64,000 bases of DNA from Acanthaster planci (lineage: Eukaryota; Echinodermata; Asteroidea; Valvatida; Acanthasteridae). The translations under genes and the position numbers were made by a program. This document shows positions 38,565-51,200 of this stretch, one piece after another; position 1 is the first letter of the stretch, and every line of letters begins with the position of its first letter. The notes below the pieces were generated by a model. That model was not told where the DNA came from. It ran no database searches and saw only the letters and a list, made by a program, of their open reading frames with translations. The DNA lies in NCBI RefSeq assembly GCF_001949145.1, contig NW_019091516.1, forward strand, positions 295,196 through 359,195, written 5' to 3'.

Positions 38565-41445
38565 TCATCTGATGATCTTGAATTCTTTGTAGTCTAACTT
38601 TTCAACAGATTTCTCATTCTTGAAATCTGCTCTGGAGATTTCTGACCGACGACTGCCCTTCGTCTGCAGCCAAATCTTCCTGCATTGAAAAAGGGCCAGG
38701 ATTATATTTTGATCCACTTAGATTGGTTACTTTTGAGAGTCCAACACCCTGGTGCTCTGTTAAACCTAATCACTCTTCTGCAAGTCAAGTCACGCTAACT
38801 TTTCCCAAGTCGAGTGTCGGGCCAACCCGTACAATGATGACTGAATGTGAAAAAAATCATGACACTGCAGGGCTAACCTGGGCTTTGAGGCTGCAGTGCA
38901 AAGAAATGGGATTCCAAATGTTCAAGGCAAATGAGCTACGTACATTTGCTTGATCCTGTCATTCTGTCCTTGTACCTGTCCTTCTACAGTGTCCCTGTCA
39001 GTGTTTCTCACCCAGCCAACCAACCCATACAAATCAGCTGTTTTTTTGGTGTTCTGTGAAAGTCACATAGAGGAAGGTCAATGTGAAATTGTGAAGCATG
39101 TTTTAAGTTTTCAAAAGTGTTTGCGTAGAACAAGAATGGGAGGGGGAGGATTTAGTGTGTATGTAGTCAATGATTCACACTGCATACCTGAACCACTTTG
39201 AAGAGAAATGGTTTTTAAGAGGAAATCATATGGGACTGGAAAGGGAGGCAAATGCAGGGAAGAAATGGGAGAGGGGAAAGTGGATTGGGGGAGGAAATGG
39301 GGCTGAATGGATGTACTCAACACTACAGGAAAANNNNNNNNNNNNNNNNNNNNNNNNNNNNNNNNNNNNNNNNNNNNNNNNNNNNNNNNNNNNNNNNNNN
39401 NNNNNNNNNNNNNNNNNNNNNNNNNNNNNNNNNNNNNNNNNNNNNNNNNNNNNNNNNNNNNNNNNNNNNNNNNNNNNNNNNNNNNNNNNNNNNNNNNNNN
39501 NNNNNNNNNNNNNNNNNNNNNNNNNNNNNNNNNNNNNNNNNNNNNNNNNNNNNNNNNNNNNNNNNNNNNNNNNNNNNNNNNNNNNNNNNNNNNNNNNNNN
39601 NNNNNNNNNNNNNNNNNNNNNNNNNNNNNNNNNNNNNNNNNNNNNNNNNNNNNNNNNNNNNNNNNNNNNNNNNNNNNNNNNNNNNNNNNNNNNNNNNNNN
39701 NNNNNNNNNNNNNNNNNNNNNNNNNNNNNNNNNNNNNNNNNNNNNNNNNNNNNNNNNNNNNNNNNNNNNNNNNNNNNNNNNNNNNNNNNNNNNNNNNNNN
39801 NNNNNNNNNNNNNNNNNNNNNNNNNNNNNNNNNNNNNNNNNNNNNNNNNNNNNNNNNNNNNNNNNNNNNNNNNNNNNNNNNNNNNNNNNNNNNNNNNNNN
39901 NNNNNNNNNNNNNNNNNNNNNNNNNNNNNNNNNNNNNNNNNNNNNNNNNNNNNNNNNNNNNNNNNNNNNNNNNNNNNNNNNNNNNNNNNNNNNNNNNNNN
40001 NNNNNNNNNNNNNNNNNNNNNNNNNNNNNNNNNNNNNNNNNNNNNNNNNNNNNNNNNNNNNNNNNNNNNNNNNNNNNNNNNNNNNNNNNNNNNNNNNNTA
40101 CTTGGAAGAAGACATATATGACACTCTATCTGGTCTAGCTTCATGCAAGGCTAAGGACGTGCCGGGTTAAGAATGTTGTCTGAATGAAGATTCCTCTTGT
40201 ACTTACTTTGCGGAAGAAAACACCTACAAAAGACAAAAAAATGCATTTGTTATTACAACATGTCACTTATCAGGTTAATCATTCATGTCACTTATCAGGT
40301 TGTAAACCAATACATGTAATATGCATGTATACCCAAATGTTCAGTATTCTGATTTGTTACTTAAACTTTCAATTTGGAAAAAACGGATAAAAGTGAGTGA
40401 TGATCTATGAACCAATGACACGACTTTGGAACTTTACTCAAACATACCAAAATTAACTGGTTCATATAATATTATTCCACTGTACTATGCCAACTAGCCC
40501 AGGTGGACTCCCTGACTGTACCAGTTGTATGTAAATGTAGACTGGCATCCAACCTGGCCCAGCATGTTACAGGTGTAATAATAAATGTACATGTGCTTAT
40601 GTAGGCCTACCTGTAGGCTGTTCATGTCAAAATCAATCAATCAAGCAACATTTATTTCCATAATGCCAAAAGATTCCAATACAATACAACAGAATAAATT
40701 AAATATACATGTAAAAAGCCTAGTTAATATCATACAAATTGATAGATAAAATCAAGAACATAAGTATAACAAGGCGAAAAAGAGGGGAAAGTGATGAAGG
40801 CCACAATAAGCCAAAAGCACAGTGAAACAAACTAATGATAGACCAGGCCTTAAAACTATCACTATAGAAAAAGAAATACCCATCCAAAAACATTTGAGAA
40901 AAACTTGCCACGCCAGTCAATGATGATTGATGAATACCGATCATAAAACCAACACTTGAACCATGACAATTGGTTCAGTTGTATATGTTGTTTCTCATCG
41001 GTGTCGGTAAGTTTCCTTGCTAATTTCAAATAATGAAATAGGCTGGTATTACATGTACGCGTGATATAAACACTCTATCCCTTCCCCAACCCAAATAGGC
41101 TGGGCCTTCAAAGTTGGCCGCCCTTGAGCATTGTTGGGAGGAACGCAAACACAGCAACGAACATTAACATTGAGCAACGTTGGTCAGGCATTATTTAGGC
41201 CTCCTTGGGACCTTGGCAAGCTTCGTGAACCGAAATGGAACGGCTTTATGCAACATGATGACAAGAAAGGATTTGTAATTCCCTACGTTCGAATAGACAG
41301 CAAAGATCGTATAGCGCCGCAAAGGTAGACTGGCTCTATCATTGAGTGAGTATCAGTGTCTAAAATTATAGGGGAGCCTACCTTGAACTTTGCCAAATAT
41401 TTCAAAATCCACGGAAACCAACGCAGACGACACTCTCGCCGCCAT
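38565..41445 (-). CDS. ACYP: Acylphosphatase
   Basis: Four exons: 41445-41382, 40223-40207, 39053-38944 and 38679-38565 (stop TGA 38567-38565). Phases 1, 0 and 2 join exactly, giving 101 residues; family members have 98-101. The N-terminus MAARVSSALVSVDFEIFGKVQG is the standard beta1 strand and turn. VFFRK contains the catalytic, phosphate-binding Arg, and LVGWVRNT the catalytic Asn. GQVQGQ, WLQTKGS, FKNEK and the end LDYKEFKIIR follow the family. The small cytosolic enzyme hydrolyses acyl phosphates such as 1,3-bisphosphoglycerate and aspartyl-phosphate intermediates. Exon 2 is only 17 nt, with a pyrimidine-rich acceptor and a GTAAGT donor. The assembly gap is confined to intron 2. The gene is head-to-head with PSME4, the arrangement human ACYP2 has, so an ACYP2-type origin is inferred. 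Confidence 0.93.
39334..40098. other. Assembly gap (765 n)
   Basis: A run of undetermined bases inside intron 2 of the acylphosphatase gene. All four exons lie outside it. Long open frames across it on both strands are artefacts. Confidence 0.98.
40207..40223 (-). CDS. ACYP: Acylphosphatase exon 2, 17-nt microexon
   Basis: Minus-strand GTGTTTTCTTCCGCAAA encodes the end of Gly plus VFFRK, including the catalytic Arg. It is preceded by a pyrimidine-rich tract ending in TTTTGTAG and followed by GTAAGT. Exon 1 ends in phase 1 (CAA G) and exon 3 begins in phase 0 (AAC ACC AAA), so only this piece joins them correctly and restores family length. Confidence 0.85.
40494..40523 (+). repeat. Dispersed 30-bp repeat, copy 2 (ACYP intron 1)
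   Basis: Matches 29412-29441 at 28 of 30 positions in the same orientation. About 100 bp downstream (40632-40660) a tract CAATCAATCAAGCAACATTT resembles the 3' end of a retroposon. Confidence 0.45.
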
Positions 41446-41815
41446 TTTGAATGTGCAAAGTAGAGAATTATGGCGAATCTATTTTACAGATGGGGAACGT
41501 TAGTGAACAACATGGGGACTAATTGCGTCAGTTGGATTCGACACTACAATAAATGAATAAATTATTTTTTTTGTCAAGAAATAGTATTTTTTAGATATTA
41601 AAATAGCAATGATGTGATCATCAAGAAAAAACCCTATGATAATATAATTCTCCTGCAGCTTGTCTATACTTGATCCACCCCTATGTAAAAATTGAACTGA
41701 GGGAAATCTAACATGGCGGCGTGCTGAGAAATGCGTTTTCACGATGATGCGCTTTAAATTGAGTGGATTTCCTTGTTATTAAGAGAAACCTGACGAAATA
41801 TTGATCATTTCAAGA
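41446..41815. promoter_or_regulatory. Bidirectional promoter, ACYP (-) / PSME4 (+)
   Basis: The two start codons are 371 bp apart on opposite strands, so both promoters and 5' UTRs must lie here unless there are unseen upstream noncoding exons. Two perfect YY1-type motifs (AAnATGGCGGC) are visible: minus-strand 41448-41438, which includes the ACYP start codon, and plus-strand 41710-41720. I see no clear TATA box at a sensible distance. Shared regulation is inferred. Confidence 0.6.
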
Positions 41816-44800
41816 ATGGAGTTGAAAAGCGACAGAGAACTTAAGCTTGGCTTTAAGCCTCAGCACGAAACTGTGTACAATAAACTTCTTCCTTACGCCA
41901 GTGACATTGACGTGGAATCGAACAAGCTGCTCGCGGAGATCAAGGGAAATTTGGCCCGTACCGTTCTCCTCAGGGAGCTCCGACCTGGTGCTGTGTTCTG
42001 GATTGCCCGGCTGAACACGTAAGAAAAATCGTGTGGTTGTTGATTTTGCTGACTAATGTATCTACCAATACCCTTGTCATGTGTGTTTATTTGTTACGTA
42101 TCTTTAAGTTCCATTGTGCTGTATGTAGGGAAATTTGTCTCGGCCCTAAAATTTTTCAGACAAGCCTCGTACTAGGCCTACGTCATGTACGTGTACATGT
42201 ACATGTAGGTTTGTGCATGATAGGTTGGCTACATCATGTACTTATTCCTCGTTGGGTTTCAATGTTAAATAATTAACGCCAGGAGTTTTACATTCGGCAG
42301 CACTTAAGCAGCTAGGTTGCAGACCTCCAACAAAGCACTTGCTGTCATTCGGTCGGAAACAGAAACAAGAGAGCACCCTCCAAAAATAAAGAAATAGGCC
42401 TAAAACAAAATAGACTAAAATTCTCAAAAAGAAGTGCTGCAGCAGTCACTGCCCATCGAACCTGGTAATTGTGTTTTCTGATGAGCTGTCGGTCTGGCCA
42501 AAGGCCTCATTTAGCCAAAAGGGACCCTCACTGGTCTGCACATTTATGCGCTTTTGCAATCATGGTCATTTTCTCCTAGTTTTGTGGCATGTTTTTACAT
42601 TATTTTGAGTTTCAGCTCTAGCATTATAAAATATCACATTTTAATTTATTATTGAAAGCCCATACATAGTACATGTACACGTATTAAACTTGAACATCGG
42701 TTTTGAGGGTGGGGATAAAATGATTTGTAATAAGCCTCCCCCTCTCTCTCCCCTCCCCCTCCTCCCACTCACTGCTTCCATCATTTTATAAACTAGGCAT
42801 GTTGAACTTTGATCTTGGGAACCGTACATGTGAAAGCTCATCATAATATCAATACCAGGGGTATGATTGTCCACAGTATGTGCATTTAGATTGATGTAAT
42901 CCTTATTTTGGGTTTCAATAATGGCTACTGATCAAAGGTGCTGATGTCACGAATGTCATGCATAATTCGGTGCATTCAACACATGTAGCACTGCATAGTA
43001 CATATATGTACATACACTGTACTCGCTTGAATTTGAAATGAATAGAAAAAATTGGGGGGTTTTGTAACCTTTCCAGAAAAAAATTGGTGTCAAAATTCCT
43101 AATCATTTAAATGATTTTTGTATATAATGTACATGTAAATGTATAAACTACATGTGCATGTACAATTTAAACCTATTGCCAGTTACAGTCACATTCCATT
43201 AATTAAGATTGGAAATCCCATGCCATGTGTCAAGGTCATTATTGAAAGTTCTTTGTACATTTACGATATGTGTGTGGGCTTACTTTCTGGTTGTACATCA
43301 TAGTTCTTTGTCATCTCTATCCACGCAGGTACATGACATTGTATGGCCACAAGTTTTCCAAGGAGGACCATGTGTTGTTGATCAAGCTGGTGTACGAATT
43401 GATTATGATTCCAGACCTGGAGCTGGCCCTTCTTGACAAGTTTTCAGCCAACCTCTGTCGCCTTCTCAAGTATGTGGTTGTTACAATCGGGTCTGGCCCA
43501 CTCAGTGTACAGATTGCATGAAGCCTTTTCACTCTCACACTACAGCCGCTCGATCCGGGTTCAGCTCAACCCTGGGCAAACTCATGACTGTCGTGGGTTC
43601 TGAATGTCCTGACTGTCCTAACCTGAGCTCATCATGCCGAGTTCATCCTGGAAATGAGCAGGGACAGTTTTCAACCCTGGTTGAAAAATCTCAACCCTGG
43701 TCATGCTGGTCTGGAGCAGAGCTGAGTTAAACCAGCTGGGTTGAAGTTGATACAGAGTTGGCGCAGGGTTGCAAATTTCAAATGTGAATCGCTGCCAGTT
43801 TTCAACCCTACATCAACTGTTTGTTAACTCTGAGGTTTGTCTAGCATGAAAAAGCCAACATGTACATGTTTAGTCGAGTCCAGCCCATTAGGTTGTGGTC
43901 TTGGGTAAGACTTTGTGTGCATACTTTGCTTTACCTCAGGGGACAGACACACAGAGGGACAACAATAGAGTCTTTGTTGTCCTCAGAGGGGGGAGGGGAG
44001 GGGGTGGAAGTCATATTTTATAAAGAACTGTCCTCAGTGGTTAGTTTGTGTGGTTGTCAGGGTTTTCCTTTAACTTTGTCAAATTCTGTTTAACTATCTA
44101 GCCCAACCAGTATAAGGCCCCCCAAAAAAGACTCCCGTTTCTGGTCATGGGCTTGGTCCAAAAGTGGTGCAGTGATGCGTTTGTTTGTTTGTTTTTTCCC
44201 TCCTCATTTTTTTCCTCACTGACACTGAAATAGACTGGCCCCTCATGGTTTGTTGCTCAAAAGCATTTTCAATTTGTATACTTACGCAGGATGCAAGACC
44301 ACTTTGTTTGTCTGGTTCACAGACGTACATGTACATGGGCCCGGGTCCCAATCAATTGCCGATAATTACACTGAGTACTTGGCAGCATCCACGGCTAGTT
44401 CCCATAGAATCATGCATAATATCAAGCCGCGGCCAACTGATTCGGACACGGCCTTCGTGTTAAAATACACGAATGACATCATCTGATCAGAGTGCCCAAC
44501 TGAAATGTGTGGAGGCCTAAGGGAATTCCTTTACCGTGCATATTACTCAATCCCACCCATTAAAAACACGTTGAAATTATGCGGTAGCAGAATTCCTGCC
44601 GATCAAGTACATGTAGGTTTGGCGGCTTTCGGAAATCGTTTTAAGCAAAATAAAAAAATTGTTTATTTTGCCGACATGCAGGTCTATAGGGACACACGTG
44701 GTGACCAGAAACCGGAGACTTTTTGGGGGGCCTAAAGTGTTACTCAGATATCTCTACAATTATTTGCTACATGTCAGTTTTGTTTAATTTCTCTTTCAAT

Positions 44801-47800
44801 GAAATTAGGTGGAAGGTTAAATATTTGTGCACAAATTTCATGTACAAAAGTGTAAATTGTACAAAACAACTGGATTAGTGAATCCTGAAAAAGGATTGCT
44901 GTCGCCTGTTGAAAGTGTGGCTCTGAAGACCCATGCTTGCCTATCTCGGTGGGTTTTTTTTTGGCCAAGCTGCAGGACTCTGATAAAATTAGTGGATCAA
45001 AGGGAAGCACAATTGTAAAATATAAAATTTGTGTTTGTAAAGTTTCTCACTACCCAGGAGGAAATAGCTGTTGTTGAAATGTATACATACACGTATGTAC
45101 ATGTACATGTATACAGTATTTAGGACCATTGTTTGTGTCAGATGAAGTGGTTGTGGGCTGGCTGAGTATAAAGGAAAGCGGGGATATTATGTTCTGGAGT
45201 GTTGATACTAGTGGATACCGATTTCATACAGATTCTATGATGTATGTAGCTCACACAGCCTGTTCCTTTCCTTCAATTCTGTCTTTGCAAACAGAAAGCG
45301 CAAATTGCTCTCCAGAGAAGATCTGGTGTTGCCATGGAGACCTTTCCATGAATTGGTGGAACAAGTGTTGTGCTCCCAGTATGAAGATCTGGGACTGGTT
45401 TGGTTTCCGAGGTAGGATATTTGCAACTTTTTCTCTGGGGGAAAAAAAATCATAGAATTACTTTTTAGAAATTGGGATAACGATAAGCCTTTTACCAGGT
45501 ATTTTGAAAACTGCTGGAATTACAAAAAAAGTAACCTGTAGTTGCTTCTTCTGCAAGAGGGCATTTTCATGTAGAAGCTTAGTCATCCTGAATTTTGTTT
45601 GCATATACATTTAAATAGAACACCTGACAGTATGTCCTTTGTAGAAAATTTCATAGTAAAGAATACAGCAAGGCTGATTAAGTAGGAGAAATTTAAAGGA
45701 TAGTTCATAGCATGTACATTATTTGTATACAGTGTGTATAGCAATTGCCCTGTATACTGACATGGAAAACTAAACGAAGCATAAAACAATGAAACGCTTT
45801 CAGCTGCTTCTGTTGAGTGTTTACATCCAAACGTTGTTTTCACTTCTGAGAGAGTAAACTGAGTTGTCTTTTCAACCACAGGACCTTGGAAGCAAATCTG
45901 AAGAATGTAGTGAGATCTGTAAGGCCGTAAGTTGCCAGGCTTTTTTCTGTTCTCAGAGGAACAAGCGTTGCCTCGTTAACATGGTTAAAAGCAGTTTCAC
46001 CTCATGGAATAGACTTATTCACTTTGCTACAAAAGTTAGAAATGACAAGAGAAGCGGCCTGTATCTGACTGACAATGAACCTTTCAAATTTCTTTTTTCT
46101 AACGGTACCATCTTTTAACCACTCAGTCAGTCAGTGGTTCACCTTGAAAGAGCCTCAATTCTCCTCAGGGGATCTTCATTCTGTGCATTATGCTATGCTT
46201 CCTTTTTTGGAAATGAATCTAAATATCTTGCCCTGGCTAGTGAAATGTGAGTAGGATAAAGTGAAACAGTATACTAGATTAGAAAGTTGGTTCATAACTT
46301 TAATAGCGCATGTATTAATTTAAAACCTTGCTCTGTGAGACGGTCCAAAACATTTCAACACTTGCACATGTGCCTACGTTAATGAACAGTTTAACTCATG
46401 ACATGTAGCCTTTGTATTCACTGAGGAATCCTGAATAACAAAACAATAGAGAAGTCGGGAGTAACAGGCAGGGCAGTTTGGATTGGTGGAGGGACTAATG
46501 GGTGAAAGGGCGAGGGGTAATTACTGGATGCCAATCTGTCTCTTTTTTTCCATCAGCTACTTCCCAGTAGAGAGCACCCAGGAGATGTTAGATGAGTGGA
46601 GACCGTTGCTCTGTCCCTTCGATGAGTCCATGAATAAAGGCATCGCTTACCTGGAGTTGTTCCTCCCAACACTCTTGCCACCAGAGCAACACCAGTTTGG
46701 TTTCAAGTCAGTTCAGCTGCTGTATTTTTTCTGCTTAGCATTACTTTGTCAAGTTACTTTATTTACAAAGTTCGTGGATTTGTGTACTCAAGTTTGGAGT
46801 TCCTGAAAGTTGAATTGCTCATACTTTTATACCATTCACCTTCCTCAGTTTCTGATAAAAGCAACTAAAATGCCTGCTGGCGGAAGATTACTTCATTTCA
46901 GTAAATGAATAATTGGATTGACTGTACTGATTTTAAAAGAATGGCATTTATTCAGTACTTTATGACAAAGAGTATAATAAAGACTGAAGTCAATTTCTTT
47001 CTAATACCCTCTGTTACTTTTTATTTTACTATTTACTCTTTATTTTCATCTTTTTGACTTTTTTCTTATGGGAAAGTCCTCATTTAATTGCCTGAGGCTT
47101 TGATTACAGACATTGATCCTTCATGGCAGATTTGTTGTTGCATCTTGGATTGTTGGATTCTTCTTGTAGGAGAAGTTGATTGAACTTATAGTTGCCATAA
47201 TGGTTTATGTTGTGCTTGCTTCTATAGGCTGTGGTTGGATGAGCTTCTGGGCATATGGGACTCGCCACACAACGGCATGACATGGGAAGGGGTGAGTGTT
47301 GTTGTCATATATCCATTCCAATGTGTTTGTCACACGTCTCTGTAGATCAGTAGGCAAGGCTGAAGAGAAGACCTCTGCATTTGTAATTGTGCATAATTCT
47401 GTAACTGTTTGTAACTTAGAAATCATTCATTATTACCAACTAGTCATGGGCAAACTCCAAACTTTTGAGAAGATGCTGGATTGCTCTAAATACTTAAGTT
47501 TGCATCCAAGATTTTTCTCCAAGAGGAGTTTCATATTTTGACATGTTCTCTGTCCATCAACAGAAACTGGTTGAGCTTTTTTCAAGGGTAGCCAGCAACA
47601 ACATTGGATACATTGATTGGGAGCCCTACATGCCAAAGGTTAGGCTTTCTGAAGATTCTCCTAGAAAAGTCTGTGTGAAAAATGTACAGGAAAGTCATTC
47701 CAAATGGAATGCTTGTTCATTCTTTTCAAAAGGTATTATTTCATTGATGACAGTAAACTTATTTAATGCATAATTCATTTTAATCTTATTTACTTCATTT

Positions 47801-48293
47801 GAGACATTTAGTGTCCAATTACAGTTTGACTTTGCAAATGTGGGCGCCGAAAATGAAAAAGTTGTGGTGCTTGTGTTGATAAAATATAAGAACACCATTT
47901 TCATAAATCCTGTCTGTTTGATATAAATGCTAAACTCACCTGGTTTCCTTTGCAAAAATTGTTGACTATTTTCTATAAAAGCTCCAAGAGTCAGTTTGGG
48001 TACAGTTAGCAGTTTCATGCAGAAAATGAGTATTTATTATCAATTTCTGTCAGCCAGATTGGGCCCAGTATGAAAAGTCAACGTCGGCAGAAATAGTTCA
48101 CTCAAGTAGCCTTCAGAAACAGATGCGCAGAAAATCAACATCTTTGTTGCTTCTTTTGTCCCATCCAATTCAGATCTTCACTCGCTTCATGCGTGGACTA
48201 AACCTTCCCGTCGGAGCCAAGAAACAGCAGGTCAGCAGCCAAATCAAAGGATTCGACACTAGCGTTGCTGCAACTTGGATTGTGTCCATACTG
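41816..48293 (+). CDS. PSME4: PSME4 exons 1-8
   Basis: Exons: 41816-42018, 43329-43469, 45295-45411, 45882-45926, 46557-46706, 47228-47291, 47564-47638 and 48174-48293. They encode the N-terminal HEAT-like region, from MELKSDREL to WIVSIL. Exon 4 (45 nt) encodes [14 protein letters not shown]. Splice phases are 2,2,2,2,2,0,0,0, and every donor and acceptor is canonical. The introns hold no other gene that I can support. Confidence 0.9.
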
Positions 48294-51200
48294 GTAGGTC
48301 TGCAGCCTTTTTCTCCTTCTTATAAATTGGTATGATACTGATGCTGATGCCATCCCCTATGGTAAACAGCTGCTCTAAGTGTCAGTGGTTAAAAGGCTGA
48401 TACAGATATGAATTATCAAGTGCATGATATTTACATGGTTTTGATGAAGAAATTGAAGGCATGATTTGTTTGTGTGATATTTCTTTTCTATTGTAAGGAG
48501 ACATGTGCCGTATGGTTTTTTTTTTATTTAGCTGTATCAGGTCCTGTAACGTTCATTTATCCAAGTTTTCTGTTCTTCCGACCTTTTACCAGGGCCACAG
48601 TAAGACATGTCAGGAGCATCTTTCCAACTTCTTCAATGCTGTTGAGTCCTATTTCCACCCATCCAACATTGGCAAATACACAGTAAGTAGCTTGTCTTGT
48701 AAAGATTGATTTGAATGTGAACTAATTTGCCATAATCATGCCACAGACAGTTCACTCACTGTTGTTCAACGCCTACTCCAAGAAACTGGCTGGGCTTAGA
48801 GATGTGCAGTTGAGTCATCATGGTTAACTCACAGAACTGCAAGGCAGAAAAAGTGGCAAATGAGCGTGCTAAGTAAAAATCTGCTTAAAACCTGTCAAGG
48901 ATACTGCACATTGCATGATAATTAATTTTGTTGCCACCTGTTGCTTAGCAAACATTTTCTATCCTTACCACATGGATGTGCTCATAATTACCTTCCTAAA
49001 TGTTCAAATAATAAAACTGACCCAGAAAATGTTCCCTTTATGGAGAATTCCAATTAACTGGTTCCAATTTTCATGACACGAGCCGATGAAGCTCATGAAA
49101 AAGAGTTTTTGCTACTTGTAGCCCTTGATTTTTCTCATTGATTTTACAGCCTAAATTGCAGCCAATCCTGTCTCATCTGCCATCTGCTTTCACAAAACGG
49201 CTGCGAAGGTAAGTGATTTTGTGTTCACTTTTTACTGGTTTCTGTTTCATGCTGCCTGAGAGCTCAGCGAACCCAGTCCAGCGAACCCATACATGTAATA
49301 CTTCCCAGTGTCATTATATTTTACCAGCTGCACTGATTTAAACCCAAACAAACTCTTTTTACCTCCAGGGAGAGGTACAAGGAGCCATCTTGGGTCCATC
49401 CTGTCCCTGACTCCCACAAGTTGAGTGACGATGACATCACCGCCTTTGTGGAGTGTCTGAAGCCCTCCGTGTTCCTGGCCATGTACAGCAAGATTGGTAG
49501 CATGGAAGCAGCCAGTGCCCTGCTGCACATGGCCCGCGTCAGGCCTGAACTTGTCTTGCCACAGCTCTTGGAAAAGTGGGTACATTTTACTCCATAGTTG
49601 AGTCATGTTTTGGCCACGTGAGGAGTCTGCAGCAAAACTGAAACTTGTTTGCCAGATATGAGCAACTTCATGGTGTTTTGTGATTCATCATCTTTGTTCA
49701 GTTTGTGGAACGTTTTAGTTCAGAATATTCATTTTTCAGCACAATTTGCACATTTCAATTAAAAAAAATTGATAAATATTGCAAGGTCACGTGGACCTAA
49801 AGTTTCTTCAGTTTTTCTGACTTCCCACGTATATGCCAGAGAACAGTGATGGCTCTAGAAAGAATACACATTCTTGGACCACTTGAAGCTACAGTAATCT
49901 CAGGATGGCTTGTTATTGTCTTTGTTGCTAAATGTTACCTACATGGCGTGAGAGTTTTAATTTCTCTACCAGGAAGAGGAAAAATGAAGTCCCCTTCAGC
50001 ATTTATTGTGACCCTTGAGATATATTCAAGATGTACACAAATCTTTGGTGAAAATGTTATGATTAGCATCCAGCATTTCCTAGAGTGCCTGCCAAGTAGA
50101 GTGGATCCTGTTAGATGTTTGTCCCAGTGTCATCCCATCAAGAGTCTTGAGGACCTGACTGTCAGGGCATGCTTAAACCATCTCATTCTGTCTGGGTTCC
50201 AGAACCTACACTGCTTTGGATACTCTGATAGAGCCGCACCAGCTCATTGCTACGGTCAGCTGCGTGGTGTCTGTGTCTAGGAGTCTCTTGAGGAGCACCA
50301 AGTGGTACCCAGAGGGACCCACCCACCTGCTCCCGCTGCTGAATGCAATGCTGCCCGGCATCGACCCCAACGATTTTGCCAAGTGCATGGTGAGTGACAT
50401 GGGCATTGGTTGAACGTCAGAGCGCGGCTAGGATGACTAACGAAATCCTCAGGCAAGATGGTTCCAAAATGTAACGTTATAAACGCTACTTGAAAATAGG
50501 AAATGTTGGATACATCCATGTGGATGATGTACCCCAGTAACGTTCACTTGGCAGTCTTTGCACACATACTACCAGGCAGAGTAGCCAGCCTTGAATTATC
50601 TGCCCCGTTGTGACCATGGAGCAGCACCGAAAAATTAGATCTCTGCTTCAAAATATTGTTTGAATCTACTTTTTCTGCATTAAACGTAAATTTGATTTGG
50701 TCTTGGCACATGGAAAACTTGTGCAACTTGACCAAAACACATGATTTCCTGAGCACGTGGCACATTTTCTAGAGAAGTTCGGTCAGCAGTCTGTCAGATG
50801 CGATGTGCTAGGTTAAATACTTTTTGTAACCTTTTTGAATCTTTCTTTGCATTCCACAGATCACATTTCAGACCATCTCAACGTTCATCTCGTTGGTACC
50901 GCTGGTGGACTGTTCAGAGGCACCCCTGGTCAGGGATGACCTGACTGAGCAAGAGAGAGAGCTGTGCTCAGCAACGGCTGGCTTTGAAGACTTCATCCTG
51001 ACATTCATGGATAGGTATTCAGAAAAGAATTGTATTTCCTTCCTAATTGATGACTCCAAATGAAAGCATATTGATCTTGACCTCTTTATTATTCAAGCTT
51101 CTCTGCCTCCTTGCCCCCTTCAGAAAATGTGTTTATCCAAACTTTTCCCCAATCCCAAGTGATTCACATTTGCACTCCCTCCCTCCCAGAAGAGATTTGT

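Noticed and set aside
39111-40170. Several open frames of 270-345 codons around 39.1-40.2 kb
   Set aside because: They cross the run of undetermined bases at 39334-40098; the length is an artefact. The real coding pieces nearby are the acylphosphatase exons.
40099-40170. Plus-strand frame YLEEDIYDTLSGLASCK next to the gap
   Set aside because: It looks protein-like but is cut by the gap, has no clear splice site, and lies in an acylphosphatase intron on the other strand.
41131-41328. 65-codon plus frame upstream of PSME4
   Set aside because: It lies inside intron 1 of the acylphosphatase gene and resembles nothing I recognise.
49846-50280. 144-codon plus frame in PSME4 intron 11
   Set aside because: It overlaps exon 12 in a different frame and has no family resemblance.
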